Positions 18,465 through 26,470 of a stretch of DNA of 64,000 bases are shown here, piece by piece. The position numbers and the translations under genes were made by a program. The notes under the pieces were generated by a model. The model was not told the origin of the DNA. It ran no database searches and saw nothing but the letters and a program-made list of their open reading frames with translations. Position 1 is the first letter of the stretch, and each line of letters begins with the position of its first letter. The stretch lies in NCBI GenBank assembly GCA_002398825.1, contig DHBS01000007.1, positions 26,806-90,805 of the forward strand, in the 5' to 3' direction. The stretch comes from Syntrophomonas sp. UBA4922. Its GTDB lineage: Bacteria > Bacillota > Syntrophomonadia > Syntrophomonadales > Syntrophomonadaceae.

Positions 18465-19648
18465 GCATGAATGCTTTCCAGGACTTCCTGTTTTTTGCTT
18501 AACAAGCGGTCGATATGCTCGTTGGCGAAGCGCAGGCCCTCGTCACTGCTCTGCAGAAAGTAAATGGTGTTTTCAATTCGTTCCTGGCTGGCTTTAATTT
18601 CGTGCCAGTGGCGTTCTTCTTCAAAGAGGTTCATACAGTCCTGCAGGTCATTGGCCCGACCGGTTTCAAGATACTGCTTGAATGTGGTGAGGGTTTTGGT
18701 GTCCTGATAGGACCCGTGTACCGGCGACCGGGATATGACGCTGTTATAGAAGGACAGCATTTGCCTGGTGTTGCTCAATTTGGCCTCGGCCTCGTTGATT
18801 TCCTGAATACAGGTTTCCCGGAAGTCGTCTCCGCATTGCATCCATTTTTCCAGGGTGTCTTTGTAGCGATCGCAGGCCTTTTCATACTCGCGGTAGCGCA
18901 GCAGATATACCTTCATGTTGTGGTTGTACTGGCTGCATTCCTCCTGATATTTCTTTCTGGAGCGCATCAGCAGGTTTGGAATGGGAATTAAGCTTTCTTT
19001 GCTGGTGCTTTCCGGTTTAAAGGGCTTTTCCGGAATATTATCAGGCTCGGGAGGCAGAACGTCTTCCCGGGATATGATGGCCTGGCGCTGTTCGATTAAT
19101 TTTTGCAGGTAATGTTGATGCCGGTTTAACTTTTCGATTTCCTGCAAACTCAGTAAACACATTTCGATATCCCGGAGCAGATCATCTCTGTTCCTGGTGC
19201 TTTTTTTGCTGTTTTTCTTGGGCTTCAGATATAGACTGACCTCGTCAAGCATGACCGGAGTCTCCCTTAAGGTGCAGATAGCTGTAAAATCCTGCACCGT
19301 AAGCATCTGACTGCTGTCGGGCTTATCCTTGGTAAAATAAAAGCGCGTATTGGTTGCCGGAAAATAGTAGGGGCCGATGGTATTGAGATATTCATTGCTG
19401 GCCAGTGCCTCTACCCCTTCGGCAGCATCCAGATAGCTATCCCACAAATCCAGCCACAGCTTGCAGGGAGTCCGTCCCCGGGGGCCGTTTTTGGCCAGGT
19501 CGCTGGTTTGCTGGTAGATATCAAGGGGTATCTTGATGAAGGAGTCGTAATAGTAAAACAGCACATCTTGCGGTGGATATTGTATGATTAAAGACAAATC
19601 CATATAATGCACATCATCTTTGTGCAGAAAAGTAAAAAACATAACCAT
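18461..19648 (-). CDS. Unknown protein with long coiled-coil region
   Basis: A 395-residue protein I do not recognise. The first 130 residues look globular and rich in tyrosine and phenylalanine. Residues 160-395 are charged and helical with probable coiled coils, interrupted by a proline-rich stretch near 205-235 (PPEPDNIPEKPFKPES). There is no signal peptide or membrane segment. It starts at ATG 19648 after an AGGGGGG site, with a second ATG two codons on. It stands alone, convergent with the rhomboid gene. Confidence 0.7.
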   Translation of the reverse strand: MVMFFTFLHKDDVHYMDLSLIIQYPPQDVLFYYYDSFIKIPLDIYQQTSDLAKNGPRGRTPCKLWLDLWDSYLDAAEGVEALASNEYLNTIGPYYFPATNTRFYFTKDKPDSSQMLTVQDFTAICTLRETPVMLDEVSLYLKPKKNSKKSTRNRDDLLRDIEMCLLSLQEIEKLNRHQHYLQKLIEQRQAIISREDVLPPEPDNIPEKPFKPESTSKESLIPIPNLLMRSRKKYQEECSQYNHNMKVYLLRYREYEKACDRYKDTLEKWMQCGDDFRETCIQEINEAEAKLSNTRQMLSFYNSVISRSPVHGSYQDTKTLTTFKQYLETGRANDLQDCMNLFEEERHWHEIKASQERIENTIYFLQSSDEGLRFANEHIDRLLSKKQEVLESIHA

Positions 19649-19773
19649 AAACCCCCCTTTAGTTTCTAGTAATTATTTCTATATATTTCCATAAATACCT
19701 TCTTTATGGAAATAATATTTATTACAATATTTTACATATTATCGGCTTTATTTGAGGAATGAGGTGGAATTTT

Positions 19774-20091
19774 ATGAATAATGGCAAACCCCGGTTGCCC
19801 TGGTTTGTGGAGCAAATGAAAGAGTATGATGCCGAACTCTTTCGCTTATGTGCCGATAGTGTAGAGACGGCCATGGCTCCGGGAGCTCTGGACGCCAAGA
19901 CAAAGTACCTTATCGTGCTGGCCCTGGATGCCTTGAAAGGCGCCGCCCAGGGGGTAAAAGTAGTAGCGTCCCAGGCCCGCGCCGCCGGCGCCACCGAAGC
20001 GGAAATAGTGGAGGCCCTGCGCCTGGCTTATTATGTAAACGGTATGGATGTAGTGAAAAGCTGTCTTAACGCCTTTGACAAAGGGCAGTAG
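19774..20091 (+). CDS. Carboxymuconolactone decarboxylase-fold protein (AhpD-like, no CxxC)
   Basis: A 105-residue protein. I use the ATG at 19774 because GAGGTGG ends six bases before it; an earlier ATG at 19759 would encode that site as protein. The pattern KTKYLIVLALDALKGAAQGV and AGATEAEIVEALRLAYY is the CMD/AhpD fold. The CxxC or CxxxH active site expected after LALD is replaced by small residues, so a peroxidase-type role is unlikely. It is followed 21 bases later by a HAD hydrolase gene. Confidence 0.8.
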   Translation: MNNGKPRLPWFVEQMKEYDAELFRLCADSVETAMAPGALDAKTKYLIVLALDALKGAAQGVKVVASQARAAGATEAEIVEALRLAYYVNGMDVVKSCLNAFDKGQ

Positions 20092-20112
20092 ATGATACGT
20101 CAGGAGGGTATA

Positions 20113-20838
20113 ATGTTCAAAGCTATTCTATTCGATCTGGATGGCACCCTTTTAAAGATCGATATGAACGAGTTTTTACAGTACTATTTTAGAACCATGG
20201 CTGAAATGGCTGCACAATCGGGTTATAAAAAGCACCGCGAGCTAGTGGAGCAGGTGTTCAAATCCACCGGGGTCATGATTGCCAACCGTGATCCCCTTGC
20301 CACCAATGAAGACGTGTTTATGAACGATTTCTTCAGCTTCTGGCCGCATCCGCGGGCTGATTTTGAACCCTTTTTTGATCATTTTTACCGCGAGGGTTTC
20401 CCGCGGCTGCGCTCTTTGTGCCAACCGGTTGCAGGTGTGCCCGAGCTGATGCAAGCTCTTGCGCAAAAAAAGGTCAAGATAGCTGTTGCCACTAATGCGG
20501 TATTCCCTTTAACAGCACTGGAGCAGCGCATCGCCTGGGCTGGCTTGAATCCAGCCGCTTTTCACCTTATCACTTCCTTTGAGGTAATGCATTTTTGTAA
20601 ACCCCATCTGGAATATTACCAGGAGATTTGCGACAAGCTTCAAGTACAGCCCGAGGATTGTTTAATGGTGGGAAACGATATCGGTGAGGACATGGTTGCT
20701 CAAAAGCTGGGTATGAAAACCTATCTGGTGGAAGACCATTTGATTGATCCGGGCGGCACCGGCTTAAAACCCGACTGGAGGGGCATGATGCGCGACTTTC
20801 TGCCCTTTGCGGCCCGGTTCTGCCTGGAAGCCGGTTAG
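20113..20838 (+). CDS. HAD family hydrolase
   Basis: A 241-residue protein starting at ATG 20113, preceded by AGGAGGG with a short spacer. Motif I is FDLDGTL with the nucleophile aspartate, motif II the threonine in VATNAV, and motif IV VGNDIGEDM. The insert after motif I is helical (cap type C1). It is a phosphatase or related hydrolase on a small phosphorylated substrate, not further predictable. It lies in a probable operon with the CMD-fold gene. Confidence 0.85.
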   Translation: MFKAILFDLDGTLLKIDMNEFLQYYFRTMAEMAAQSGYKKHRELVEQVFKSTGVMIANRDPLATNEDVFMNDFFSFWPHPRADFEPFFDHFYREGFPRLRSLCQPVAGVPELMQALAQKKVKIAVATNAVFPLTALEQRIAWAGLNPAAFHLITSFEVMHFCKPHLEYYQEICDKLQVQPEDCLMVGNDIGEDMVAQKLGMKTYLVEDHLIDPGGTGLKPDWRGMMRDFLPFAARFCLEAG

Positions 20839-20881
20839 TCGATACGACCTCAAGACAGTCAAGCTTAAGGAGGAATACGAT

Positions 20882-21067
20882 ATAGCTGCCAAGAATAGAA
20901 AAACCAAGGTGTTGACCGAAAAAGACCTGCTGAAAATAGAAATAGCCAAAGAGATCGGCATTTGGGATCAAGTGCAAAATGAAGGTTGGGAATCGCTGAG
21001 CAATGCGGTGTGCGGTAAAGTAGGCGGCCTGATGAGTAAACGGCTGAGAAATGGGTCCAAGTCTTGA
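20882..21067 (+). CDS. Alpha/beta-type SASP-like protein, non-standard ATA start
   Basis: The frame to the stop at 21067 gives about 61 residues with the signature of small acid-soluble spore proteins: LLKIEIAKEIGIWD, matching the germination-protease site region, and GKVGGLMSKRL near the C-terminus. Such proteins coat and protect spore DNA. AAGGAGG at 20867-20873 is followed, after an ideal eight-base gap, by ATA at 20882, then GCTGCC. No ATG, GTG or TTG stands at that spot; the next candidates lie inside the protein at KVL without a binding site. Either ATA initiates or the start codon has decayed. An in-frame ATG exists only within the preceding gene at 20807. Confidence 0.6.
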   Translation: MAAKNRKTKVLTEKDLLKIEIAKEIGIWDQVQNEGWESLSNAVCGKVGGLMSKRLRNGSKS

Positions 21068-21142
21068 CTGTTTAACCGGGAAAACGCGATTCTGAAGGAA
21101 GTGTAATTGATCGCCCCGCACCACCATAATTGAGGTAAAACC

Positions 21143-23260
21143 ATGAAAATAAACGAAATAATGACCAGGGATCCGATTGTATTGAGGCCTGATCAGACCT
21201 TGAACGAAGTTCTGCGGATCTTCATTGAAAACAAGATAGACGGCGCCCCGGTAGTTGATGAGCACAACCAGCTGATCGGGCTCTTCACCAAAAGCCACAT
21301 TTACCGGGCTGCGCTGGTTTCCATCGATAGTGGCCTTACGGTAGATTCCCTGATGACCAGGGAGGTTTTTGCCGGCCACCCGGAGGACGAATTTGAGACG
21401 GTGGTCAGCCCGATGGTGCCGCGCTTGCCGGTTATAGACTATCATAATAAAGTGGTTGGCATGTTGACCAGAGGAGACATCGCCAACGCTTTTTTCAACT
21501 CCTACCAGAATATTTCCAGTGAGTTGGACGCCATTATTGATTCCACCCATAACGCGATCATATCCATAGATACCTATGGGAACCTCAAGGTTATCAACCA
21601 TGCCGCCGAAATGATACTGGGTCTTAAGGCTGAGGATGTGACCGGCAGGCCCATTTTAGAAGTGGTTCCCAACAGCGGACTCCTGGATGTGATGAGGAAC
21701 GGCCGGGCGGAACTACTGCAGAAGATCACCATTGCGGGCCGGGATTTCATCTCCAACCGTTCTACAATCGTCAAAGACGGCAAAACCATCGGTGCGGTAG
21801 CGGTATTGCACGATATTTCCGAAATTGAAAAGATATCCAAGGAATTGCAGATTGTGCGAGAGTTGAACGAAGAATTGGATGCCATTATTGAATCGTCTTT
21901 TGATGGACTCTATATCACTGACGGCAATGGCATCACCCTGCGCCTGAACAAAGCCTTTCAGATGATAAGCGGAGTCAAGCCTGATGAATTCATCGACAGA
22001 AGTGTGGAGGATATCGAAGCCGAAGGGGTAGTGAACCGGTCGGTTACTAAACTGGTTTTGGAACGCCGGGACACATGCACCATCATTCAACAATACAAAA
22101 CCGGAAGAACTGCTCTGGCCACTGGAAACCCGGTTTTCGATAAAGACGGCAACATCATCCGAGTGGTCTGCAACGTGCGTGATATCACCGAATTAAATAT
22201 GCTTAAACAGCGGCTTGAGCAAATGCAAGGGTTGTCACAGCATTATGCCAGCGAGCTCAGCAGTCTGCGCATTAAATATGCCAGCCCCCTGCGTTTAGTT
22301 GCCAATTCAGTGCCGATGCGTAAGATGCTGGAGATGGCCTTGAGGGTGGCGCAGGTGGATTCCACGATATTGATTACCGGTGAATCAGGCACAGGCAAGG
22401 AACTTATTGCAGAGATCATCCATGAAAACAGCCCCTGCCGTAAAGGGCCTTATCTCAAGATAAACTGTGGAGCCATACCTGAACATCTCCTCGAATCCGA
22501 GCTTTTCGGCTATGAAGGCGGTGCTTTTACCGGTGCGCGCAAAGAAGGCAAACCCGGTTATTTTGAACTTGCAACCGGCGGCACCCTGTTTCTGGACGAA
22601 ATTGCCGAGCTTCCCCTAGGCTTGCAGGTAAAGCTTTTGAGGGTGTTGCAGAGTAAGGAGATAACCAGAGTGGGCGGAACCACTCCCTTTAGTGTGGATG
22701 TGCGCATTATCGCGGCTACCAACCGCGATCTGATGGAAATGGTTAAAAACAAAACTTTCCGTGGCGATCTCTATTACCGGCTCAATGTGCTCCCCATATA
22801 TGTTCCCCCTCTAAGGGAGCGCAAAGATGACATTCCCAATCTAGTGGCTTATTTTATGAAGGCATTCAATCAGAAATACCATCTGACTAAAAGGGTATCT
22901 CCCGAAGTAGTTGATATTTTTATGGAGCACAGCTGGCCCGGCAACGTACGCGAGCTGGAAAACCTTATTGAGCGGCTGGTGGTCATTACCGCGGGTGATG
23001 TCATAACCGGGGACGATCTGCCCGCTCATCTGCTTCCCGAGGGTGTCCCCGATGCTGATAGCCCGGCTTCGCCAGTCTCGGTTTCGGCCATCATTCCTTT
23101 CAAGGATGCCGTTGAAAGCGTGGAAAAACAAATTCTCGAGCAGGCCTATGTCAAATACCGGAGCGCTCGTAAGATCGCTCGTGAATTACAGGTGGATGTA
23201 TCAACAATTGTAAGAAAGGCGGCTAAATACGGTATTTCACCGCCCTCCAACAGCAAATAG
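21143..23260 (+). CDS. Sigma-54-dependent transcriptional activator with CBS and PAS domains (regulator 1)
   Basis: A 705-residue protein. Residues 1-120 are a CBS-domain pair, 125-235 and 240-355 PAS-like domains, 385-625 the AAA+ domain with Walker A GESGTGKE (413-420), the sigma-54-contacting GAFTGA loop (460-465) and LDEIAELPLGLQVKLLRVLQ in two parts, and the C-terminus a TyrR/Fis-like helix-turn-helix ending in STIVRKAAKYGI. It should bind distant upstream sites and use ATP to open sigma-54 promoters. CBS pairs usually bind adenine nucleotides, so energy charge is a plausible input. It is closely paralogous to the protein at 23613-25745. Confidence 0.95.
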   Translation: MKINEIMTRDPIVLRPDQTLNEVLRIFIENKIDGAPVVDEHNQLIGLFTKSHIYRAALVSIDSGLTVDSLMTREVFAGHPEDEFETVVSPMVPRLPVIDYHNKVVGMLTRGDIANAFFNSYQNISSELDAIIDSTHNAIISIDTYGNLKVINHAAEMILGLKAEDVTGRPILEVVPNSGLLDVMRNGRAELLQKITIAGRDFISNRSTIVKDGKTIGAVAVLHDISEIEKISKELQIVRELNEELDAIIESSFDGLYITDGNGITLRLNKAFQMISGVKPDEFIDRSVEDIEAEGVVNRSVTKLVLERRDTCTIIQQYKTGRTALATGNPVFDKDGNIIRVVCNVRDITELNMLKQRLEQMQGLSQHYASELSSLRIKYASPLRLVANSVPMRKMLEMALRVAQVDSTILITGESGTGKELIAEIIHENSPCRKGPYLKINCGAIPEHLLESELFGYEGGAFTGARKEGKPGYFELATGGTLFLDEIAELPLGLQVKLLRVLQSKEITRVGGTTPFSVDVRIIAATNRDLMEMVKNKTFRGDLYYRLNVLPIYVPPLRERKDDIPNLVAYFMKAFNQKYHLTKRVSPEVVDIFMEHSWPGNVRELENLIERLVVITAGDVITGDDLPAHLLPEGVPDADSPASPVSVSAIIPFKDAVESVEKQILEQAYVKYRSARKIARELQVDVSTIVRKAAKYGISPPSNSK

Positions 23261-23263
23261 CGG

Positions 23264-23301
23264 CGTTGCATTGGCGCAACAAGTGTTGCGGCAGTGCAGC
23301 A
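23264..23301. promoter_or_regulatory. Pair of candidate activator-binding palindromes
   Basis: CGTTGC-ATTGGC-GCAACA at 23264-23281 and TGTTGC-GGCAGT-GCAGCA at 23284-23301, centres 20 bases apart, i.e. on the same face of the helix. They follow the stop of regulator 1. The second copy is too imperfect to be a good terminator hairpin, which favours protein binding. Confidence 0.5.
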
Positions 23302-23420
23302 TTGTCGAATCATCACTATTTTAGACGAACGTCATGGAATTAAATCATCCTTTATCGGGTTGTGTATTTGATTTTCTTGATTATAAAAATCAAGGAGGTC
23401 CTGTGCCTGACAACTTCTAT

Positions 23421-23450
23421 AGCCGGTGTTGCATTAGCGCAACACCGGCT
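23421..23450. promoter_or_regulatory. Palindrome: candidate upstream activator site and/or terminator
   Basis: A 12-bp perfect inverted repeat containing TGTTGC-ATTAGC-GCAACA (23427-23444), flanked by AGCCGG and CCGGCT and followed by ATTTTATT. It could terminate regulator 1 transcripts, but the core equals the other sites and it lies 110 bases before the GG of the -24 element of the next promoter. Confidence 0.55.
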
Positions 23451-23543
23451 ATTTTATTACGAACAACAGCAATAATTGGTATGCCATCAACTATAGCAGA
23501 GCAGGTGATATTATGCGCAGTAATTTGGACGGCCGCAGTCGAT

Positions 23544-23559
23544 AGGTACGTATTTTGCA
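23544..23559 (+). promoter_or_regulatory. Sigma-54 (-24/-12) promoter of regulator 2
   Basis: AGGTACGTATTTTGCA: GG at 23545-23546 and GC at 23557-23558 separated by exactly ten bases, with ACG and TTGCA matching the consensus. It lies 54 bases before the GTG of regulator 2 and downstream of three candidate activator sites. Confidence 0.7.
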
Positions 23560-23612
23560 TGTAACAGCATAATAGAATAAGTCTTTCGGGATAAAGACCG
23601 AGGTGAATATAA

Positions 23613-25745
23613 GTGAAACTCAAAGAAATTATGACTGCGGATCCCATCGTCGTAAGGGCTGACCGTTCCATCTGTGAAGTGATCCGGTTATTCATGGAGA
23701 ATAAGATAGACGGGGTGCCGGTAGTAGACGAAGATGGCATATTGATTGGCCTGTTCACCAAAGGGCACATCTACAAGGCTATAAAACAGTCCTTAGACCT
23801 TCAATCCCCGGTCGTCGAGTTGATGACCCGTGAGGTTTTCACCGGGCAGCCCGACGATGATTTTGAGGATGTGGTCTCGCCGTCCGTACCACGCCTTCCG
23901 GTTGTGGATCAGGGCGGCAGGGTGGTGGGGATATTAACCCGGGGTGATATCGCCAACGCCTTCTTTAATTCTTACAAGAATATATCCAGTGAGCTGGATG
24001 CTATCATTGATTCCACTCACAATATGATCATATCAGTGGATGAGAATGGTATTATCAAGGTATTTAACCGCTCTGCCGAGCGTTTGCTGGGTTTGGGAGC
24101 GGAGGTGATCGGGGAGCACATTTTGGATGTATTGCCTAACAGCCGCCTTATGGAGGTCATGAAAACCGGCCAGGTTGAATTGATGCAGAAGATAACCTTG
24201 CGAGGGCGCGAGTTTGTCTCCAACCGCAGTCCGATAATCAAAGATAATAAGATTATTGGCGCGGTAGCGGTCTTGCAGGATCCTTCGGAACTGGAGAAGA
24301 TCTCCAGGGAATTGCACTATGTTAAGGAACTCAATGAGGAGCTTGACGCCATTATCGAGTCCTCTTTTGACGGCCTTTATATAAGCGATGGGCAAGGCAT
24401 TACCCTGCGCTTGAACAAAGCCTTCGAGATGATAAGCGGTATCAATGGGCATGAATTTCTCGGCCACAATGTGGATGACATCGAAAAGGAAGGCATTGTA
24501 TCGGAATCGGTGACCAAATTGGTATTACAGCGGCGTGAACCGGTGACCATCATACAGAATTATAAGACCGGCAAGATTACCCTGGCGACTGGAAACCCGG
24601 TATTTGATAAGAATGGTGAGATATTCAGGGTGGTGTGTAATGTACGGGACATCACTGAACTCAATATATTGAATGAGAAGTTGGAACGGGCTCAGGGTTT
24701 GACCCAGCATTATGAAAGTGAATTGCGCTCCCTGCGCATGAGATACGCCGCCCCGGAGCGGTTGGTGGTCAATTCGCCTGAGATGCGAAAAATGCTTGAT
24801 ATGGTGGTGCGCATCGCCCAGGTGGAATCAACCATTCTGATAACCGGAGAAACCGGTACCGGCAAGGAACTGATCGCCCAGATCATTCACGAAAACAGCC
24901 CTTGTCATCAAGGGCCTTTTATTAAGGTGAACTGCGGCGCTATTCCCGAAACCCTACTGGAATCCGAGCTGTTCGGTTATGAAAATGGCGCCTTTACCGG
25001 CGCCAGAAAAGAGGGCAAACCGGGCTTTTTCCAATTGGCCTCGGGAGGAACCCTGTTTCTGGATGAAATAGGCGAGCTGCCCTTGGGACTGCAGGTAAAA
25101 TTGCTGCGGGTATTGCAGAGCAAGGAGATCACCAGGGTGGGAGGCACAACGCCGATTCAGGTAGATGTGCGCATTGTGGCTGCAACCAACCGCGATTTAA
25201 TGGAAATGGTACAAAACAAGCAGTTTCGCGGTGATTTATATTACCGCCTTAATGTACTGCCCATTTATGTGCCTCCATTAAGGGAGCGCAAGGATGATAT
25301 TCCCAACCTGGTGGTGCATTTCGTGCAGATTTTCAATCAGAAATACCAGCTTACCAAACGCATTGCCCCGGAGGTAATCGAAATTTTTATGGAATATGAC
25401 TGGCCGGGCAACGTAAGGGAACTGGAGAATCTGATCGAACGACTGATCGTTATTACCCCCGGTGACGTTGTGAACTGGCAGGATTTGCCGGTGCACATCA
25501 CCAATGAGGCCCCGGCAGCCTTGTCTGATAATTCCTCGCAGATCACCGTGTCAGGCATTATTCCGCTCAAGGATGCGGTAGAAAGTGTGGAGAAGCAGAT
25601 CCTGCAACAGGCCTATGCCAAATATCGTACTACGCGCCAAATGGCTGCAGAGCTTAAAGTGGACGCTTCCACAATCGTGCGCAAAGCGGCTAAATATGGG
25701 ATCACTTCCGGGCAAATGATTTCCCCACGCTTGTTGCAATCCTGA
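23613..25745 (+). CDS. Sigma-54-dependent transcriptional activator with CBS and PAS domains (regulator 2)
   Basis: A 710-residue paralogue of regulator 1 with the same order: CBS pair (1-120), two PAS-like regions, AAA+ domain with GETGTGKE and GAFTGA, and a C-terminal HTH ending in STIVRKAAKYGI plus a short extra tail. Identity looks highest in the AAA+ domain and HTH, so both may recognise the same DNA sites, while CBS and PAS parts have drifted more. It is preceded by a sigma-54 promoter and palindromes and followed by a similar control region serving the butyrate operon. The start is GTG. Confidence 0.95.
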   Translation: MKLKEIMTADPIVVRADRSICEVIRLFMENKIDGVPVVDEDGILIGLFTKGHIYKAIKQSLDLQSPVVELMTREVFTGQPDDDFEDVVSPSVPRLPVVDQGGRVVGILTRGDIANAFFNSYKNISSELDAIIDSTHNMIISVDENGIIKVFNRSAERLLGLGAEVIGEHILDVLPNSRLMEVMKTGQVELMQKITLRGREFVSNRSPIIKDNKIIGAVAVLQDPSELEKISRELHYVKELNEELDAIIESSFDGLYISDGQGITLRLNKAFEMISGINGHEFLGHNVDDIEKEGIVSESVTKLVLQRREPVTIIQNYKTGKITLATGNPVFDKNGEIFRVVCNVRDITELNILNEKLERAQGLTQHYESELRSLRMRYAAPERLVVNSPEMRKMLDMVVRIAQVESTILITGETGTGKELIAQIIHENSPCHQGPFIKVNCGAIPETLLESELFGYENGAFTGARKEGKPGFFQLASGGTLFLDEIGELPLGLQVKLLRVLQSKEITRVGGTTPIQVDVRIVAATNRDLMEMVQNKQFRGDLYYRLNVLPIYVPPLRERKDDIPNLVVHFVQIFNQKYQLTKRIAPEVIEIFMEYDWPGNVRELENLIERLIVITPGDVVNWQDLPVHITNEAPAALSDNSSQITVSGIIPLKDAVESVEKQILQQAYAKYRTTRQMAAELKVDASTIVRKAAKYGITSGQMISPRLLQS

Positions 25746-25749
25746 AACA

Positions 25750-25772
25750 ACTGCTGCGCGAATGCAACAGTT
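25750..25772. promoter_or_regulatory. Candidate activator site overlapping a terminator-like hairpin
   Basis: TGCTGC-GCGAAT-GCAACA at 25752-25769, five bases after the regulator 2 stop, flanked by AC/GT and followed by TTTTAT. It fits both a weak terminator and a copy of the palindrome. Its centre is 274 bases before the GG of the next -24 element; the first site after regulator 1 is 273 bases from its promoter. Confidence 0.45.
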
Positions 25773-25848
25773 TTATCATAATCACGGCCAGATTACAGGA
25801 ATATAGGGGCTTGCTGCCGGACAGGACCGCAACCCGAGCCGGGATAAC

Positions 25849-25866
25849 AACCGCAGTAATGCAACA
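25849..25866. promoter_or_regulatory. Degenerate half-site of the activator palindrome
   Basis: ACCGC-AGTAAT-GCAACA keeps only the GCAACA arm intact. It lies between the two better sites upstream of the butyrate operon promoter. It may be chance. Confidence 0.3.
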
Positions 25867-25906
25867 CTGACAGTAATATAAATGAATAAAAAGGATTGGT
25901 AGATTT

Positions 25907-25938
25907 AGAGACCCGTTGCATCCATGCAACGGGTCTCT
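25907..25938. promoter_or_regulatory. Perfect 15-bp palindrome: main candidate activator site for the butyrate operon
   Basis: Two perfect 15-base arms around CC, with core CGTTGC-ATCCAT-GCAACG at 25914-25931. Its centre lies 112 bases upstream of the GG of the -24 element at 26034, nearly the same distance (110) as for the palindrome before regulator 2. A role as terminator is also possible, but a good T-run is missing. Confidence 0.6.
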
Positions 25939-26032
25939 CGACTTTCTCCTTTCGTTTTGCTCTGCGAAAAATTATTGGTAGACCATGTATACCCGCATTG
26001 GCCGGGCTTGTGAGGCGGTCTCGCTTTGGCGA

Positions 26033-26048
26033 TGGCATACAAGTTGCA
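26033..26048 (+). promoter_or_regulatory. Sigma-54 (-24/-12) promoter of the butyrate oxidation operon
   Basis: TGGCATACAAGTTGCA: GG at 26034-26035 and GC at 26046-26047 with exactly ten bases between, close to the consensus TGGCAC-N5-TTGCA. It is the only such element I see in the gap between regulator 2 and the thiolase gene and implies a leader of about 410 bases. Confidence 0.8.
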
Positions 26049-26119
26049 TTGATTAGGTTCAGGCAGGTAGTTTTACGACTCTCAGTTACCCAACTTTCCT
26101 CTTATGATTTTTTAATCGT

Positions 26120-26175
26120 ATTGCCTGCCGGTGATAAATGTAGCGATAAGGGTTTATCACCGAAGGCAATACCCC
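26120..26175 (+). promoter_or_regulatory. Terminator-like hairpin in the butyrate operon leader
   Basis: ATTGCCT and CCGGTGATAAA pair with TTTATCACCG and GGCAAT around a loop of about 14 bases, followed by ACCCCCCTTTTT. It lies about 60 bases after the expected transcription start, so it could act as an attenuator. Confidence 0.5.
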
Positions 26176-26265
26176 CCTTTTTAAAATGACTGACTTATAT
26201 AGATAAAAAGCCGCAGCCGTCAACAATTAAAAGCCAGTATCGCAAGCCGTTCATATATTGGCCTG

Positions 26266-26295
26266 ACTGTCCGGGGGCCTATGGGCCCCGGCAGT
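26266..26295 (+). promoter_or_regulatory. GC-rich leader hairpin
   Basis: ACTGTCCGGGGGCC pairs with GGGCCCCGGCAGT around a short TAT loop. No T-run follows. Together with the hairpin at 26120-26175 it makes the leader strongly structured. Between it and the thiolase gene a well-placed AGGAGG precedes a three-codon frame ATG CAA ATT TAG at 26369-26380. The rest of 25746-26470 shows no other gene. Confidence 0.4.
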
Positions 26296-26470
26296 TAGGG
26301 GTCAGCACCGGTGAAGACAGGATTCATCTTTTGAAATAGCGGCTGAAGTCAACCCAAAGGAGGGAGGGATGCAAATTTAGAGGTGGGGACGTTTTCCGCG
26401 TTTGTTATGAAAGCCAAACAGCTTGGTTAGAGACAGAATAGTCAAATGATGAGTAAAGGAGGCAACCAAT

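Noticed and set aside
20570..21601. 343-codon minus-strand frame
   Set aside because: It is antisense to the HAD, SASP-like and regulator genes, whose motifs are clear; no binding site or family motif.
23334..23564. 76-codon plus-strand frame before regulator 2, with GGAGG before an internal GTG at 23402
   Set aside because: It covers a palindrome and ends inside the sigma-54 promoter; the composition is not protein-like, so I treat it as control DNA.
25896..26189. 97-codon plus-strand frame downstream of regulator 2
   Set aside because: It runs through the palindrome and the -24/-12 promoter, lacks a ribosome binding site and resembles no family.
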